From contig NZ_FLTX01000054.1 of the NCBI RefSeq assembly GCF_900092025.1, positions 1 through 64,000 of the forward strand: a stretch of DNA of 64,000 nt, read 5' to 3'. Positions 26,101 to 36,693 of the stretch are shown here, one piece after another. Source of the stretch: Xanthomonas bromi (GTDB lineage: Bacteria; Pseudomonadota; Gammaproteobacteria; Xanthomonadales; Xanthomonadaceae). Under the pieces are notes generated by a model. That model saw only the letters and a program-made list of their open reading frames with translations. It ran no database searches and was not told where the DNA came from. A program made the position numbers and the translations under genes. Position 1 is the stretch's first letter. Each line of letters starts with the position of its first letter.

Positions 26101-28776
26101 TCAGCGCTTACGCGCCTGCGCCTGCTGCAGCGCCGCGCACAGGCGGATGCTCTCGCCGGTCTGGGCCAGGCCACGGTCGGCGCCACTGAGCTTGGCCAGG
26201 CGCGGTTTGAAGAACGCATCCAGGCGGTCGGCTTCTTCCACGCTGCAGCCGCCGGACGCCCCCAGCGCCGGCAACCCGCCGCCATCGAACGAGCCGCTGC
26301 GTTGCACGATGCGGTCGAAGTTGGCGGTGAACCACGGCCACATCGAATCGTGCGAGGTCTCGTAACTGTGACCGCGCGTCAGCAGGCTCTTCATCTCGCC
26401 CACCTTGATCGCACCGGTCAGCGCGAAATCACGCACCTGTTTGAGCAGCGCCGGGTCCTGCACCGCGCCCAATGCGGCGATCATGGCGTTGCGCTGGGCC
26501 GGGTCGGCATGCGTGCGCAGTGCCGCGATCAAGCTCTGCACCGCCGGTGCGCCGCGCTCCTGCGCGGTCACTGCCAAGGCGGTGCCGAGCAGATCTGGAT
26601 TGGCTTTGGAGAAGTCCAGCGCGCCGTTGCCGCCGGCCAGCACCGCATCGCCCTGCGCGAGCAGTGCCTTGCGTACGTCCGCGTTCTGCAGGCGCAGCGC
26701 GAACAGGCCGGCCAGCGACGAACGCAGCGTGGTGTCGTCGATCGACTCGCCGCGACGCCGCACATAACCCAGCTGACGCAGGCGCGGCAGATAGGCCTGT
26801 TCGGCCGCCTTGCGCAGTGCGCCGCGCTGGGCCTCGGTGGTGGCCTGGTAGCGCCAGATCCACACCAAGCGGTTCAGCAGCGCCGTGGCGACATCGGCCG
26901 ACTCGGACGGCGCCAACTGTTTGAGCGCGGCCAGCACGGCGTCGCTGTCGGCGTCGCCGTGGCGGTAGGCCGCATCGATCGCATCGGCATAGGCCAGCCG
27001 CTCGTTTTCGTCCAGCTGGCCGACCTGCTTGCCCAGTGCGGCCAGCTGTTTCTTGGGCAGGCCGAAACGGTAATAGCCGGCGCCGCGCGCGTTCGGGAAC
27101 ACCCAGGTGTTCTTGCCGGCGCCGTCCAGCACCAGGCTGCCGCTGCCGTCTTCGAGCATCTGGCAGGCGGTGCCGACCTGGTTCTTGCCCTTGCCGTACT
27201 TCACGCACACGGGCACGCCCCATTGCTGTGCGGTGGAGCCGGTGGAGCCCAGTGGCAGGTAGCGCTGCTGCTGCAGTTTGACCACGGTCTTGCCGCCTTC
27301 CTGGGCAACCTGGGTCTGCAGATACGGCACGCCCGGCTGATTGAGGAAACTGCGGAATGCAGCCTTGAAATCGTCGCCCTTGCCTGCGGCGTCGGCGATC
27401 GCATCGACCAGGTCGTCGGCAGTCGCGTTACCGAACTTATGCTTGGCGATATACGCGCGCATGCCCTCGCGGAACACGTCTTCGCCAACGAAGGCCTCGA
27501 ACATCGCCAGCACTGCCGCGCCCTTCTGGTAGGTAATGCCGTCGAAGGCGGTTTCGATATCGCCATTGCCGGTGATCGGCTGGCGAATCTTGCGCGCACT
27601 CACCAGGCTGTCGTTCTCCATCGCATGCTGCGCGCCGCCGATGCGGTCCAGGTTGGCGTGGTATTCCGGATGCAGCTGCATGGTGATCTTCTGCTGCATC
27701 CAGGTAGCGAAGGCTTCGTTGAGCCACAGGTCGTCCCACCACGCCATGGTCACGGTGTCGCCGGTCCACTGATGCGCCAGTTCGTGCGCATTGACGTTGA
27801 AGGAGCGCTGCACGTTCTCGGCCGGCGAATCCTTGTCCAGCAACAGCAGCCAATCGCGGAAGGTGACGAACCCCGGGTTTTCCATCGCGCCGGCGCTGAA
27901 GTCCGGCGCGGCGACCAGATCGAGTTTGTCGAACGGATAGCCAAAGGCGTAATAGTCCTCCAGCGCAGCGATGATGGCCGGGGTCTGGTCCAGTGCAGGT
28001 GTGATGCGCGGGCCCTGGCCCTTGGCGGCAATGCCGCGCAACGGCGTGGCGGTGGGGCGCTGCGGGGTGGCCGGCATGGGCGCCACATCCACCACGTCCC
28101 ACGGGCCGGCGGCGTAGGCGACCAGATAGGTCGGCAGCGGCACGGTCGGGGCGAAGGTCACCGTCTTCCAGCCCTTGCCGGCCGGTTTGGTCGAGGTCGC
28201 GATCGTATTGGCCAGCGCCTGGTCGCCGCTGGGCACGGTCAGGCTGAGGTCGAACGGCGTCTTGAACGCCGGCTCGTCGAAGCCCGGGAACGCGTAACGC
28301 GCACTGATCGGCTCCATCTGGGTCATCGCATACGCCTTGCCCTGGTATTTCACCTGGTACAGGCCCTGCAGCTGCTGGTTGAGCGGCGCGCTGTAGGCGA
28401 TCTCCACGGTGAGCGTCTGCGGCGTGAGCGTGCGGCCGAAATCCAGCCGCGCCACGCCGGTTTGGGAATCGGCTTCCACATAGCGTGCGGTCAGCGCCTT
28501 GCCCTTGCCGGGCTTGATCGTGACCTTGCTGACCTTCAGTTCCTTGCCATGCAGCCAGAGATGGTCGGACGCCTGCTTGAGCTGCACCCGGATGGTGGTG
28601 CGGCCGCTGAATTGGGTTTGCTCCGGGTCGATCTTGAGCGAGAGGCTGTAGCGCTCCGGTACCGCCCAGGTCGGCAGGCGCCCATTGGGAATCGGCTCGC
28701 CGGACGATTGCGCCAGCGCGTTGCCGCAGCACAACGCAAGAAGGGAAGGAGCAAGCAGGCAGGCGAAACGACGCAT
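26101..28776 (-). CDS. Secreted/periplasmic M1 family aminopeptidase
   Basis: An 891-residue zinc metallopeptidase. The start at 28776 gives a signal peptide (MRRFACLLAPSLLALCCGNALA). The N-terminal beta-domain is followed by the substrate-anchoring GAMEN (in FSAGAMENPGF) and the zinc motif HELAHQW with the third ligand Glu in NEAFATW, around residues 330-350. The C-terminal helical ERAP1-like domain completes the family length. It releases N-terminal amino acids from peptides, probably in the periplasm or outside. It stands alone, ending near a hairpin at 25.8 kb. The 350 bases upstream (28777-29128) hold no gene I can support. Confidence 0.93.
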   Translation of the reverse strand: MRRFACLLAPSLLALCCGNALAQSSGEPIPNGRLPTWAVPERYSLSLKIDPEQTQFSGRTTIRVQLKQASDHLWLHGKELKVSKVTIKPGKGKALTARYVEADSQTGVARLDFGRTLTPQTLTVEIAYSAPLNQQLQGLYQVKYQGKAYAMTQMEPISARYAFPGFDEPAFKTPFDLSLTVPSGDQALANTIATSTKPAGKGWKTVTFAPTVPLPTYLVAYAAGPWDVVDVAPMPATPQRPTATPLRGIAAKGQGPRITPALDQTPAIIAALEDYYAFGYPFDKLDLVAAPDFSAGAMENPGFVTFRDWLLLLDKDSPAENVQRSFNVNAHELAHQWTGDTVTMAWWDDLWLNEAFATWMQQKITMQLHPEYHANLDRIGGAQHAMENDSLVSARKIRQPITGNGDIETAFDGITYQKGAAVLAMFEAFVGEDVFREGMRAYIAKHKFGNATADDLVDAIADAAGKGDDFKAAFRSFLNQPGVPYLQTQVAQEGGKTVVKLQQQRYLPLGSTGSTAQQWGVPVCVKYGKGKNQVGTACQMLEDGSGSLVLDGAGKNTWVFPNARGAGYYRFGLPKKQLAALGKQVGQLDENERLAYADAIDAAYRHGDADSDAVLAALKQLAPSESADVATALLNRLVWIWRYQATTEAQRGALRKAAEQAYLPRLRQLGYVRRRGESIDDTTLRSSLAGLFALRLQNADVRKALLAQGDAVLAGGNGALDFSKANPDLLGTALAVTAQERGAPAVQSLIAALRTHADPAQRNAMIAALGAVQDPALLKQVRDFALTGAIKVGEMKSLLTRGHSYETSHDSMWPWFTANFDRIVQRSGSFDGGGLPALGASGGCSVEEADRLDAFFKPRLAKLSGADRGLAQTGESIRLCAALQQAQARKR

Positions 28777-29128
28777 CGACAACTCCGGTGATGGCAATCG
28801 TCGAAGTGCACCATATTCATCCATGCCTGTCATGCGTCATCGATTGGCGAACGGGTCGGACCATCGCTGCGCTGCCCATGCAATACCGGCCACACCGCAC
28901 GCCCGTATTGGTTCGGCGCCGTGACCACGTTCGTCGCAACAACCTACCGTGCATCGCCTTATGCAACGTATCGCACCGCTCGGCAGACACCGCGCATGGA
29001 TGGTAGTGCGCAACGCAGCGCTGCCGGATACTCAGATGTACGCATTTGCATGCTGGCCATGGGTGTCGACCGCCTTACGCCGTCCCCGCATCGGCGAATG
29101 CCGGCAGCAGCTGTGCCGCCGGCATCGT

Positions 29129-32100
29129 CTACGCATGCCCACCCACCGAAGGCGTCTGCGCTTCCAGCGTTTCCAGCTGGCGTGCCACCGCTTCGGGCGA
29201 CTTGGTGAACGGGGCGATCAGGCTGTAGAACGCCGGCACCACATACAGCGACAGTAGCGTGGACAGCGAGACGCCGAAGATCACCACCACGCCGATGGTG
29301 GCGCGGCTGGCCGAGCCGGGCCCGCCGGCCACCACCAGCGGAATCGCGCCGACCACCGTCGCAATCGAGGTCATCAGGATCGGGCGCAAGCGCACCGATG
29401 CCGATTCCACGATGGCCGCGTGCACGCTGCGGCCTTCGTCGCGCAACTGATTGGCGAATTCCACGATCAGGATGCCGTTCTTGGCCGCCAGACCCACCAG
29501 CATCACGATGCCGATCTGGCTGAAGAGATTGAGCGTACCGCCGGTGAGCCACAGGCCGACCAGTGCGCCCAGCACCGCCAACGGCACGGTGAGCATGATC
29601 ACCAGCGGGTGGGCAAAGCTTTCGAACTGCGCCGCCAGCACCAGATACACCACCAGCAGCGCCATGCCGAAGGTCAGCAAGACCGCGCTGCCGGATTGCT
29701 GGTATTCGCGCGATTCGCCCTTCCAGTCCACCTGGGCGTATTCGGGCAGTTCCTCGCGCGCGGCCTGCTGTGCCCAGGCGATGGCTTCGCCCAGCGGGTA
29801 GCCCGGTGCCAGGCCAGCCGTAATGGTGATCGCACGCAGGCGATTGAAGCGGTTCAAGGTGCCGGCCTCGGCCACTTCGCTCAACGTCACCAGATTCGAA
29901 AGCGGAATCAGCTCGCCACGGTTGGAGCGCACGCGGATCGCGGTGAGGTCTTCCGGCGCCATGCGGCCTTCGCGCCCGGCCTGCAGCATCACGTCGTACT
30001 CCTCGCCGTTGTCGACGAAGGTGGTCACGCGGCGCGAGCCCATCAATGCTTCCAGCGCACCACCGATGGCGGTCACCGGAACGCCCAGATCGGCCGCGCG
30101 CAGGCGATCGATATTGACGCGCATCTGCGGACGGGTTTCCTTGTAATCCGAGTCCGGGCCGACCAGACCGGGATTGGATTCCATGCGCTGCAGGATGCGA
30201 TCGCGCCATTGCGCGATCTCGGCATAATCCGGCCCGCCCAACACCAACTGGAACGGCTGGCCGCGGCTACGCACCAGCCCGCCACTGACCTGCGTGCGTG
30301 CACGCACGCCGCTGAGCACATTGAGTTTCTGCTGCACCTCATCGGCCACTTCGGTGGTGGGGCGGGAGCGTTTTTGCCAGTCCTGCAGAAACACGCTCAC
30401 GCGGCCGGTATGCATTTCCTCGCTGCTGCCAAAGCCGCCGGGCACGCGCGGGTTGGCACGTACGATGGGTTTGTCCGGGCCCACGTAGGGGCGCAGGATG
30501 TCTTCCACCTGATGCATCTGCCCCACGGTGTAATCGAAGCCGGCACCTTCGGGCCCGTCGATCATGATCTGGAAATTGCCGCGGTCTTCGGCCGGCGCCA
30601 GTTCGGACGGAATGCGGCCCACCAGCCAGGCGCTGGCGCCCAGCGCCAACAGCATCAGCAGCGCAAAGATCCAGGTACGGTGCACATGTCGCTCCAGCGA
30701 ACGCCCGTACGCACCGGACACCGCCTGCATGCGCCCATCGAACCATCGATGGAAGCGGTTGGGCTTGGCCTGGCGGTGCGAGCGCAACAACTTGGACGAC
30801 ATCATCGGCGTCAGCGTCAGCGCCACGAAGGCCGAAATCGCCACCGCCGCCGCCAGCGCCACCGCCAGCTCGCGGAACAGCCGTCCGGTACTGCCTTCCA
30901 GAAAACCGACCGGCAGAAACACCGCCACCAGCACCGCTGTGGTCGCAATCACCGCAAACGCCACCTGTCCGGTGCCGCGTTTGGCGGCCACCAACGGCGG
31001 CTCGCCCAGGTCGATGCGGCGCTGGATGTTTTCCACCACCACGATGGCGTCGTCCACCACCAGGCCGATACACAGCACCAGCGCCAGCAAGGTGAGCAGG
31101 TTGATCGAGAAATCGAACGCGTACAGCGCGATGAAGGCGGCGATCAGGCACACCGGCACCGTCACCGCAGGAATCAGGGCGGCGCGCGCGCTGCCCAAAA
31201 ACACCCAGATCACCACCAGCACCAGCACCACCGCTTCCACCAGCGTGTGATACACGCGTTCTACCGCCGCATCGATGAAGGTGGTGGTGTCGAAGGCGAC
31301 GAAGATGTTGGTGCCCTTCGGCAGCGACTTCTGCACTTCTGCGGCCTGCGCGCGCGCTTCGCGTGCCACGTCCAGCGCGTTGGCGGTGGAATTGCGCACG
31401 ATGCCCAGGCCCACGTTGGGCACGCCGTTACTCTGGAAATACGCGCGGCGCTCGGCCGAGGACAGCTCGACCCTGGCCACATCGCCCAGCCGCACCACGT
31501 AACCGCCCTCGCCCTTGTTCAACGGCAGCTTGGCGAAGTCTTCGGGCTTGAGATAACTGCGCTCCACGCGCAAGGTGAAATCACGCTGCGCCGATTCGAT
31601 GCTGCCGGCGGGCAACTCCACGTTTTCGTTCTGCAGCGCCGCTTCCACATCGGCGACGGTGAGTGCGCGTGCAGCCAGTTGGTCGCGGTCCAGCCAGATA
31701 CGCATCGCATAGCGTTGGCGTCCGCCGATGCGCACCTGCGCCACGCCATCCAGGCTGGAGAAGCGATCCACCACGTAGCGCTCGGCGTAGTCGGACAGCT
31801 GCAGCGTGTCCATCGTGCTGGAGCTCATGTTCAGCCACAGGATGGGGTCGGCGTCGGCCTCGACTTTGGAAATCTCCGGCGGGCGCGCCTGGTCGGGCAT
31901 GCGGTCGGAGACACGGCTGACCGCATCGCGCACGTCGTTCGCGGCCGCTTCCATATCGCGCGATTGCACGAACTCGATACTGATGTCGGAGGAACCATTG
32001 CGGCTGCGTGCCTCGATGGTGGCGATGCCCTCGATGCCGGCCAGCGCGTCTTCCAGCACCTGGGTGATGCGGCTTTCCACCACTGCTGCGGAGGCACCGG

Positions 32101-32254
32101 TGTATTCCACATCCACCGACACGATGGGCGGGTCGATCGCTGGCAATTCGCGCAGGGTGAGGCGGGTGAACGACATCACCCCCAGCACGATCAGCAACAA
32201 ACTCATCACCACCGCCATCACCGGGCGGGTGATCGACAGGTCGGAGAGTTTCAT
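29129..32254 (-). CDS. RND efflux transporter, inner-membrane pump (HAE1/AcrB family)
   Basis: A 1041-residue RND permease. It opens with the family start SDLSITRPVMAVVMSLLL, has two large periplasmic loops and twelve membrane helices, the TM4 proton-relay segment LVLCIGLVVDDAIVVVENIQRRI with two Asp, and the TM10-11 GLAAKNGILIVEFANQ motif. It uses the proton gradient to extrude drugs or other hydrophobic compounds as part of a tripartite pump. It overlaps the upstream adaptor gene by four bases (ATGA). No outer-membrane channel gene is present nearby, so it must share one (OprM/TolC type) encoded elsewhere. Confidence 0.94.
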   Translation of the reverse strand: MKLSDLSITRPVMAVVMSLLLIVLGVMSFTRLTLRELPAIDPPIVSVDVEYTGASAAVVESRITQVLEDALAGIEGIATIEARSRNGSSDISIEFVQSRDMEAAANDVRDAVSRVSDRMPDQARPPEISKVEADADPILWLNMSSSTMDTLQLSDYAERYVVDRFSSLDGVAQVRIGGRQRYAMRIWLDRDQLAARALTVADVEAALQNENVELPAGSIESAQRDFTLRVERSYLKPEDFAKLPLNKGEGGYVVRLGDVARVELSSAERRAYFQSNGVPNVGLGIVRNSTANALDVAREARAQAAEVQKSLPKGTNIFVAFDTTTFIDAAVERVYHTLVEAVVLVLVVIWVFLGSARAALIPAVTVPVCLIAAFIALYAFDFSINLLTLLALVLCIGLVVDDAIVVVENIQRRIDLGEPPLVAAKRGTGQVAFAVIATTAVLVAVFLPVGFLEGSTGRLFRELAVALAAAVAISAFVALTLTPMMSSKLLRSHRQAKPNRFHRWFDGRMQAVSGAYGRSLERHVHRTWIFALLMLLALGASAWLVGRIPSELAPAEDRGNFQIMIDGPEGAGFDYTVGQMHQVEDILRPYVGPDKPIVRANPRVPGGFGSSEEMHTGRVSVFLQDWQKRSRPTTEVADEVQQKLNVLSGVRARTQVSGGLVRSRGQPFQLVLGGPDYAEIAQWRDRILQRMESNPGLVGPDSDYKETRPQMRVNIDRLRAADLGVPVTAIGGALEALMGSRRVTTFVDNGEEYDVMLQAGREGRMAPEDLTAIRVRSNRGELIPLSNLVTLSEVAEAGTLNRFNRLRAITITAGLAPGYPLGEAIAWAQQAAREELPEYAQVDWKGESREYQQSGSAVLLTFGMALLVVYLVLAAQFESFAHPLVIMLTVPLAVLGALVGLWLTGGTLNLFSQIGIVMLVGLAAKNGILIVEFANQLRDEGRSVHAAIVESASVRLRPILMTSIATVVGAIPLVVAGGPGSASRATIGVVVIFGVSLSTLLSLYVVPAFYSLIAPFTKSPEAVARQLETLEAQTPSVGGHA

Positions 32255-33321
32255 TGTGTTGCCGCCTGCGGGCGGGTCGCCGCGGGCGGGGCCTGATTCA
32301 CCACCTTCAACCCCGGACGCAGCTTGCCGGTGCCATCCACCACGATGCGCTCACCGGCTTTGAGGCCTTCGAGAATTTCCACCTTGCCATCGCGGCGCTC
32401 GCCCAGGCGCACGTCGGCGCGCTCCACGCTGCTGTCGGGCTTGACCCGGAACACATAGGACTCGCGCCCCACCTGCACCACCGCAATTTCCGGAATCACC
32501 ACCGCCTGCCGCGCCGGCTGGAACAGCCGCACATCCAGCAGCATCCCCGGGCGTAGCCGGCGATCGTCGTTGGGGAAATCCGCGCGCACCGTCACCGAGC
32601 GCGTGGTCTCATCGATCCGCGAATCGATGGTCGCCACTTCGCCCTCGAACTGCGCACCCGGATACGCCGCCGCGCGGCCGCTCACCGCATTCCCCAGTTG
32701 CACCAGACCGAACTGCGATTCCGGCACCTGGAAATCCACATACATGCGCGCCACATCGTCGAGCGTGGCGATCACCGTGCTGGCGGTGATCAACGAGCCC
32801 GGGCTGATCTGGCGGATGCCGAGCACACCGGAAAACGGCGCGCGCACCTCGCGGTCGGTGATTTCCGCGCGCATCTGCTGCACGCGCGCCTGCGCGGCAT
32901 CGCGTAACGCGCGCTGCGTATCGACCGTGGACTTGGCCACCAGCTGCTGGCCCACCAGGCTCAACTGGCGCCGGTACAACTGATCGGTTTCTTCGAAGGT
33001 GGCCTGTGCGGCGGTCAGTGCCGCCTGCTGCGAATTGCCGCGCAGACGCAGCAGCAATTGCCCGGCCTTGACCTCGTCGCCGCTGTCGAAATACACCCGT
33101 TCCACCACATCGCTCACCGCGGCGGTCAGCGCCACCGATTCGCGCGCGCGCGCGGTCGCAATCGACTGCACGGTCGAATTCCAGGGCTGGGTGGCCACCG
33201 ACTGCACAGAGACCGGAATGGGTTTGGCAGTGGCTGGCGCGCTGGCCTGACGACTACAACCGGCCAGGACAGCGGCCAACAGGAGCGCGGCGCAGACGCG
33301 CGCGCTGGGCAGAACAAGCAT
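32251..33321 (-). CDS. RND efflux periplasmic adaptor lipoprotein (MFP)
   Basis: A 356-residue membrane fusion protein. A lipobox (AAVLAGC) directs lipidation at Cys 22. The lipoyl/hairpin/beta-barrel order is clear: VERVYFDSGDEVKAGQLLLRL, a coiled-coil from about 95 to 150, then REVRAPFSGVLGIRQISPGSLI and a C-terminal membrane-proximal domain. It bridges the RND pump and an outer-membrane channel. It is the first gene of the two-gene efflux operon, with the pump start overlapping its stop. No adjacent regulator was found. Confidence 0.94.
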   Translation of the reverse strand: MLVLPSARVCAALLLAAVLAGCSRQASAPATAKPIPVSVQSVATQPWNSTVQSIATARARESVALTAAVSDVVERVYFDSGDEVKAGQLLLRLRGNSQQAALTAAQATFEETDQLYRRQLSLVGQQLVAKSTVDTQRALRDAAQARVQQMRAEITDREVRAPFSGVLGIRQISPGSLITASTVIATLDDVARMYVDFQVPESQFGLVQLGNAVSGRAAAYPGAQFEGEVATIDSRIDETTRSVTVRADFPNDDRRLRPGMLLDVRLFQPARQAVVIPEIAVVQVGRESYVFRVKPDSSVERADVRLGERRDGKVEILEGLKAGERIVVDGTGKLRPGLKVVNQAPPAATRPQAATQ

Positions 33322-33581
33322 CAGAACATCCTGGCGGGGTACGTCGAAAGTTTACCGACCTAGCCGCCATGAATTGACAGAAAGGGCGCGCTTTGCACCA
33401 TGACCAAAGACCCTTGCTGTCCCTGGCACGTTGCGCTGGTCAGCACGACCACGACCCTGCGGCGCCTGCGCCAGAGGCGGCAGAGCCGATGCGCAGGGCT
33501 GCATGTATGCGTTCATACACTGCCATCCTGCACACCGACCATGGTCGCCTGACGACCGCCTGCCCTGTCGTATTCGACGCT

Positions 33582-33730
33582 CTTAGAGCGGCTAACAAAA
33601 CGTAGCGAGCAGTCGTCAGGCGGGTGTGGACGGCGCGCAAGACCCGCAGTGTACAAGTGGTACATGAGGATTCCGAGCACCGGCCGCGCCCGCTTGGCGG
33701 CTGCGTAGTAGTTTTGTTAGTCGTTCTTAG
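33582..33730. repeat. MITE-like element, copy 1 (149 bp)
   Basis: The ends are imperfect inverted repeats: CTTAGAGCGGCTAACAAAAC on the left, CTAAGAACGACTAACAAAAC on the right (read inward). The GC-rich interior shares sequence with the copies at 47.36 and 48.21 kb (gcgagc, gtcgtcaggcgggtg, tgccgagcaccggccgcgcc-like). The right end overlaps the TAA stop codon of cysNC. No protein is encoded. The 90 bases to its left carry a partly related inverted segment (cgcctgacgaccgcctg), so a second, more decayed unit may adjoin it. Confidence 0.7.
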
Positions 33731-35703
33731 CGTTCCAGCCCCAGATACGCTAGCACCTGACGCGCCAGCGCCTCTACATTCTCACCATCGGCGTGAAGAT
33801 GGATCTCCGGCGTCTCCGGTGCCTCATACGGCGAGTCGATCCCGGTGAAATTGGGAATCTGGCCGGCACGCGCCTTGCGATATAGCCCTTTCACGTCACG
33901 AGCCTCTGCAACCGCCAGCGGCACGTCCACAAACACCTCGACGAACTCGCCCTGATCGAAACGCTCGCGCGCCAGTTGCCGCTCGGCACCGAACGGCGAG
34001 ATGAAACTCACCAGCACGATCAGGCCGGCATCGGCCATCAAGCGCGCCACTTCGGCCACGCGGCGGATGTTTTCCACACGATCTTCGTCGGTGAAGCCCA
34101 GATCGCGATTGAGCCCGTGGCGCACGTTGTCGCCGTCCAGGATGAAGGTGTGATACCCCAACGCGTGCAGACGCTTGTCGACCAGGTTGGCGACGGTGGA
34201 TTTGCCCGCGCCCGACAGGCCGGTGAACCACAGCACGCGCGGCGTCTGGCCCTTGATGCGCGCACGCGCACTGCGATCCACCTCCAGATGCTGCCAATGC
34301 ACGTTGCCGGCGCGGCGCAAGGCGAATTCCAGCGTGCCCGCGGCCACCGTGGCATTGCTTTGGCGGTCGATCAGGATGAAGCCGCCGAGCACGCGGTTGC
34401 GCGCGTAGGACGAGAACGCAATGGGCTCGTCCAGCGCCAGATTGCAGTAGCCCACCTCGTTGAGCTCCAGCCGTTTGGCGGCCAGCCGCTCCTGCGTGTT
34501 CACATCGACCTTGTGCTTGATCTCGCTGATGCTCGCGGTGACCGTGCGGGTGCCGATCTTGAGCCAGTACGGGCGCCCGGGCAGTAGGGCGGCATCGTCC
34601 ATCCACAGCAGATGCGCCGCGAACTGGTCGGCCACTTCCGGCGGGTCGTCGATGGCAGCGACGATGTCGCCACGGCTGATGTCGATCTCGTCGTGCAAGG
34701 TCAGCGTCACTGCCTGCCCGGCGCGCGCGCTGTCCACTGCGCCATTGGCATCACGCACGCTGGCCACCTGCGTGCGGCGCCCGGACGGCACCACCAATAC
34801 CGCATCGCCCACACGTACCTGGCCGGCGGCAATCGTGCCCGCATAGCCACGAAACTGCGCATTGGGGCGGTTGACCCATTGCACCGGCAAGCGGAATCCG
34901 CTGCCCGCTTCCGGCGCGTCCACTTGCACGGTTTCAAGATGCTGTAACAGATGCGGGCCGCTGTACCAACGCATCCGCGCCGATGGACTGGACAAATTTT
35001 CGCCATCCAATGCCGATAGCGGAATGCATTGCACATCGGCAATGCCCAACTGCGCCGCCAGCGTGCGATAGCCCTCGGCGATGGCGGTGAAGACGTCGGC
35101 GTCGTAGTCCACCAGATCCATCTTGTTGACGGCCAGCACCACGTGACGGATGCCCAGCAACGACACGATGTAGCTGTGCCGGCGCGTCTGCGCCAGCAAG
35201 CCCTTGCGCGCGTCCACCAGCACCACCGCCACATCGGCGGTGGATGCGCCGGTGGCCATGTTGCGCGTGTACTGCTCGTGCCCGGGGCAATCGGCCACGA
35301 TGAATTTGCGCCGGTCGGTATCGAAATAGCGGTAGGCCACATCGATGGTGATGCCCTGCTCGCGCTCGGCCGCCAGCCCGTCCATCAGCAAGGCGTAATC
35401 GATGCCCTCGCCCTGCGTGCCATGCCGCCGGCTATCGCTTTCCAGCGCGGCCAGCTGATCGTCGAACAAGCGCTTGCTGTCGTATAGCAACCGCCCGATC
35501 AACGTGCTCTTGCCATCGTCCACGCTGCCGCAGGTGATGAAGCGCAGCAGCGGTTTGGATTCGTGCTGGTGGAGATAGGCACCGATGCTGCCGGGAATCG
35601 GGAGTCGGGAATCGGGAATCGCAAAGGCGTTCCCCTCCACCGTGACGTTCACTGCCAGCCGCTGTGGCGATTCCCCATTCCCCATTCCCCATTCACTGCC
35701 CAT
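33727..35703 (-). CDS. cysNC: Bifunctional sulfate adenylyltransferase subunit 1 / APS kinase (CysN-CysC)
   Basis: A 658-residue fusion. The CysN GTPase part has the P-loop [10 protein letters not shown] (about residues 58-67), [13 protein letters not shown] and AVNKMDLVD. The CysC part begins near residue 465 with [32 protein letters not shown] and [24 protein letters not shown]. With CysD it makes APS from sulfate and ATP, then phosphorylates it to PAPS. The start overlaps the cysD stop by one base (TGATG). Residues about 3-38 are unlike CysN: parts are translated from the GGGAATC-type repeat (e.g. [12 protein letters not shown]). The stop codon is inside an MITE-like repeat. Confidence 0.95.
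   Translation of the reverse strand: MGSEWGMGNGESPQRLAVNVTVEGNAFAIPDSRLPIPGSIGAYLHQHESKPLLRFITCGSVDDGKSTLIGRLLYDSKRLFDDQLAALESDSRRHGTQGEGIDYALLMDGLAAEREQGITIDVAYRYFDTDRRKFIVADCPGHEQYTRNMATGASTADVAVVLVDARKGLLAQTRRHSYIVSLLGIRHVVLAVNKMDLVDYDADVFTAIAEGYRTLAAQLGIADVQCIPLSALDGENLSSPSARMRWYSGPHLLQHLETVQVDAPEAGSGFRLPVQWVNRPNAQFRGYAGTIAAGQVRVGDAVLVVPSGRRTQVASVRDANGAVDSARAGQAVTLTLHDEIDISRGDIVAAIDDPPEVADQFAAHLLWMDDAALLPGRPYWLKIGTRTVTASISEIKHKVDVNTQERLAAKRLELNEVGYCNLALDEPIAFSSYARNRVLGGFILIDRQSNATVAAGTLEFALRRAGNVHWQHLEVDRSARARIKGQTPRVLWFTGLSGAGKSTVANLVDKRLHALGYHTFILDGDNVRHGLNRDLGFTDEDRVENIRRVAEVARLMADAGLIVLVSFISPFGAERQLARERFDQGEFVEVFVDVPLAVAEARDVKGLYRKARAGQIPNFTGIDSPYEAPETPEIHLHADGENVEALARQVLAYLGLER
35591..35695. 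repeat. GGGAATC-type bracketed inverted repeat (copy B) inside cysNC
   Basis: Plus-strand units of the GGGAATCGGGAGTC type at 35591-35622 face an inverted set (CGATTCCCCATTCCCC) at 35668-35695, about 45 bases apart. Both arms lie within the cysNC frame just after its start codon and are translated in frame. They would form a hairpin in the mRNA around the ribosome-loading region of cysNC. Confidence 0.75.
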
Positions 35704-36611
35704 CAGAAATACCCCTCAAGCTTTTTCTGTTCCATCGAAGCGCCCGGCGCATGATCGATCATGCGGCCCTGGCGCTCGGAGCTGGTGCTGACCAGCATTT
35801 CGGCGATCACCGCTTCCAGCGTGTCGGCGGTGGAATCGATCGCGCCGGTGAGCGGGTAGCAGCCCAGCGTGCGGAAGCGCACCGAGCGCAGCTGTGGGGT
35901 TTCGCCCGGATGCAGCGGCAGGCGCGCGTCGTCGACCATGATCCAGGCGCCGTCGCGCTCCACCACCGGGCGCGGGGCGGCGAAGTACAGCGGCACCACC
36001 GGAATCTTTTCGCGGTAGATGTATAGCCAGATATCCAGTTCGGTCCAGTTGGAGAGCGGAAACACGCGCACGCTTTCGCCGGGCCGGGTGCGCGCGTTGT
36101 ACAGATTCCAAAGCTCCGGACGCTGGTTCTTCGGGTCCCAGCGATGGCGTGCATTGCGGAACGAGAACACCCGCTCCTTGGCGCGCGATTTTTCTTCGTC
36201 GCGGCGCGCCCCGCCGATCGCCGCATCGAAGCCGCCCTGCTCCAGCGCCTGTTTCAGGCTCTGGGTCTTCATGATGTCGGTATGTACCGCTGCACCGTGG
36301 CTGATCGGGCCGACGTCCTGGGCGATGCCGTCCGGGTTGATGTGCACGCGCAGGTCTACGCCGGTCTCTGCCGCGCGGCGGTCGCGGAAGGCGATCATCT
36401 CGCGGAACTTCCAGCGCGTATCCACGTGCAGCAGCGGAATCGGCGGCCGCGACGGCGCGAATGCCTTGAGCAGCAGGTGCAGCAGCACCGAGCTGTCCTT
36501 GCCCACCGAATACAGCATCACCGGGGCCAGGAATTCGGCGGCGACTTCGCGCAGGATGTGGATGCTTTCGGCTTCGAGCCGGTCGAGATGGGACAGCGGC
36601 GGCAGGGTCAT
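35703..36611 (-). CDS. cysD: Sulfate adenylyltransferase subunit 2 CysD
   Basis: A 302-residue ATP-pyrophosphatase-type subunit, identical in length to E. coli CysD. It has the PP-motif [13 protein letters not shown], the [33 protein letters not shown] and [15 protein letters not shown] segments. It forms the ATP sulfurylase with CysN. The start at MTLPPLSHL (36611) fits the family; a longer open frame upstream is not homologous. It is the first gene of the cysD-cysNC operon and is divergent from cysJ; the 180-base spacer carries candidate CysB sites. Confidence 0.96.
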   Translation of the reverse strand: MTLPPLSHLDRLEAESIHILREVAAEFLAPVMLYSVGKDSSVLLHLLLKAFAPSRPPIPLLHVDTRWKFREMIAFRDRRAAETGVDLRVHINPDGIAQDVGPISHGAAVHTDIMKTQSLKQALEQGGFDAAIGGARRDEEKSRAKERVFSFRNARHRWDPKNQRPELWNLYNARTRPGESVRVFPLSNWTELDIWLYIYREKIPVVPLYFAAPRPVVERDGAWIMVDDARLPLHPGETPQLRSVRFRTLGCYPLTGAIDSTADTLEAVIAEMLVSTSSERQGRMIDHAPGASMEQKKLEGYF

Positions 36612-36693
36612 CGGGATGTCGGGTGCAACGGCGGGCAGACCAGCCGATGGTAGGGCAAGGCGCTGCAGTGTGTGCCGCCGTGATGACGCCACG

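Noticed and set aside
25951-28791. 946-codon open frame on the plus strand
   Set aside because: It is the complement of the M1 aminopeptidase, has no protein-like motif and is an artefact of high GC.
29420-32296. 958-codon open frame on the plus strand
   Set aside because: Antisense to the RND pump; His/Gln-rich composition without domains.
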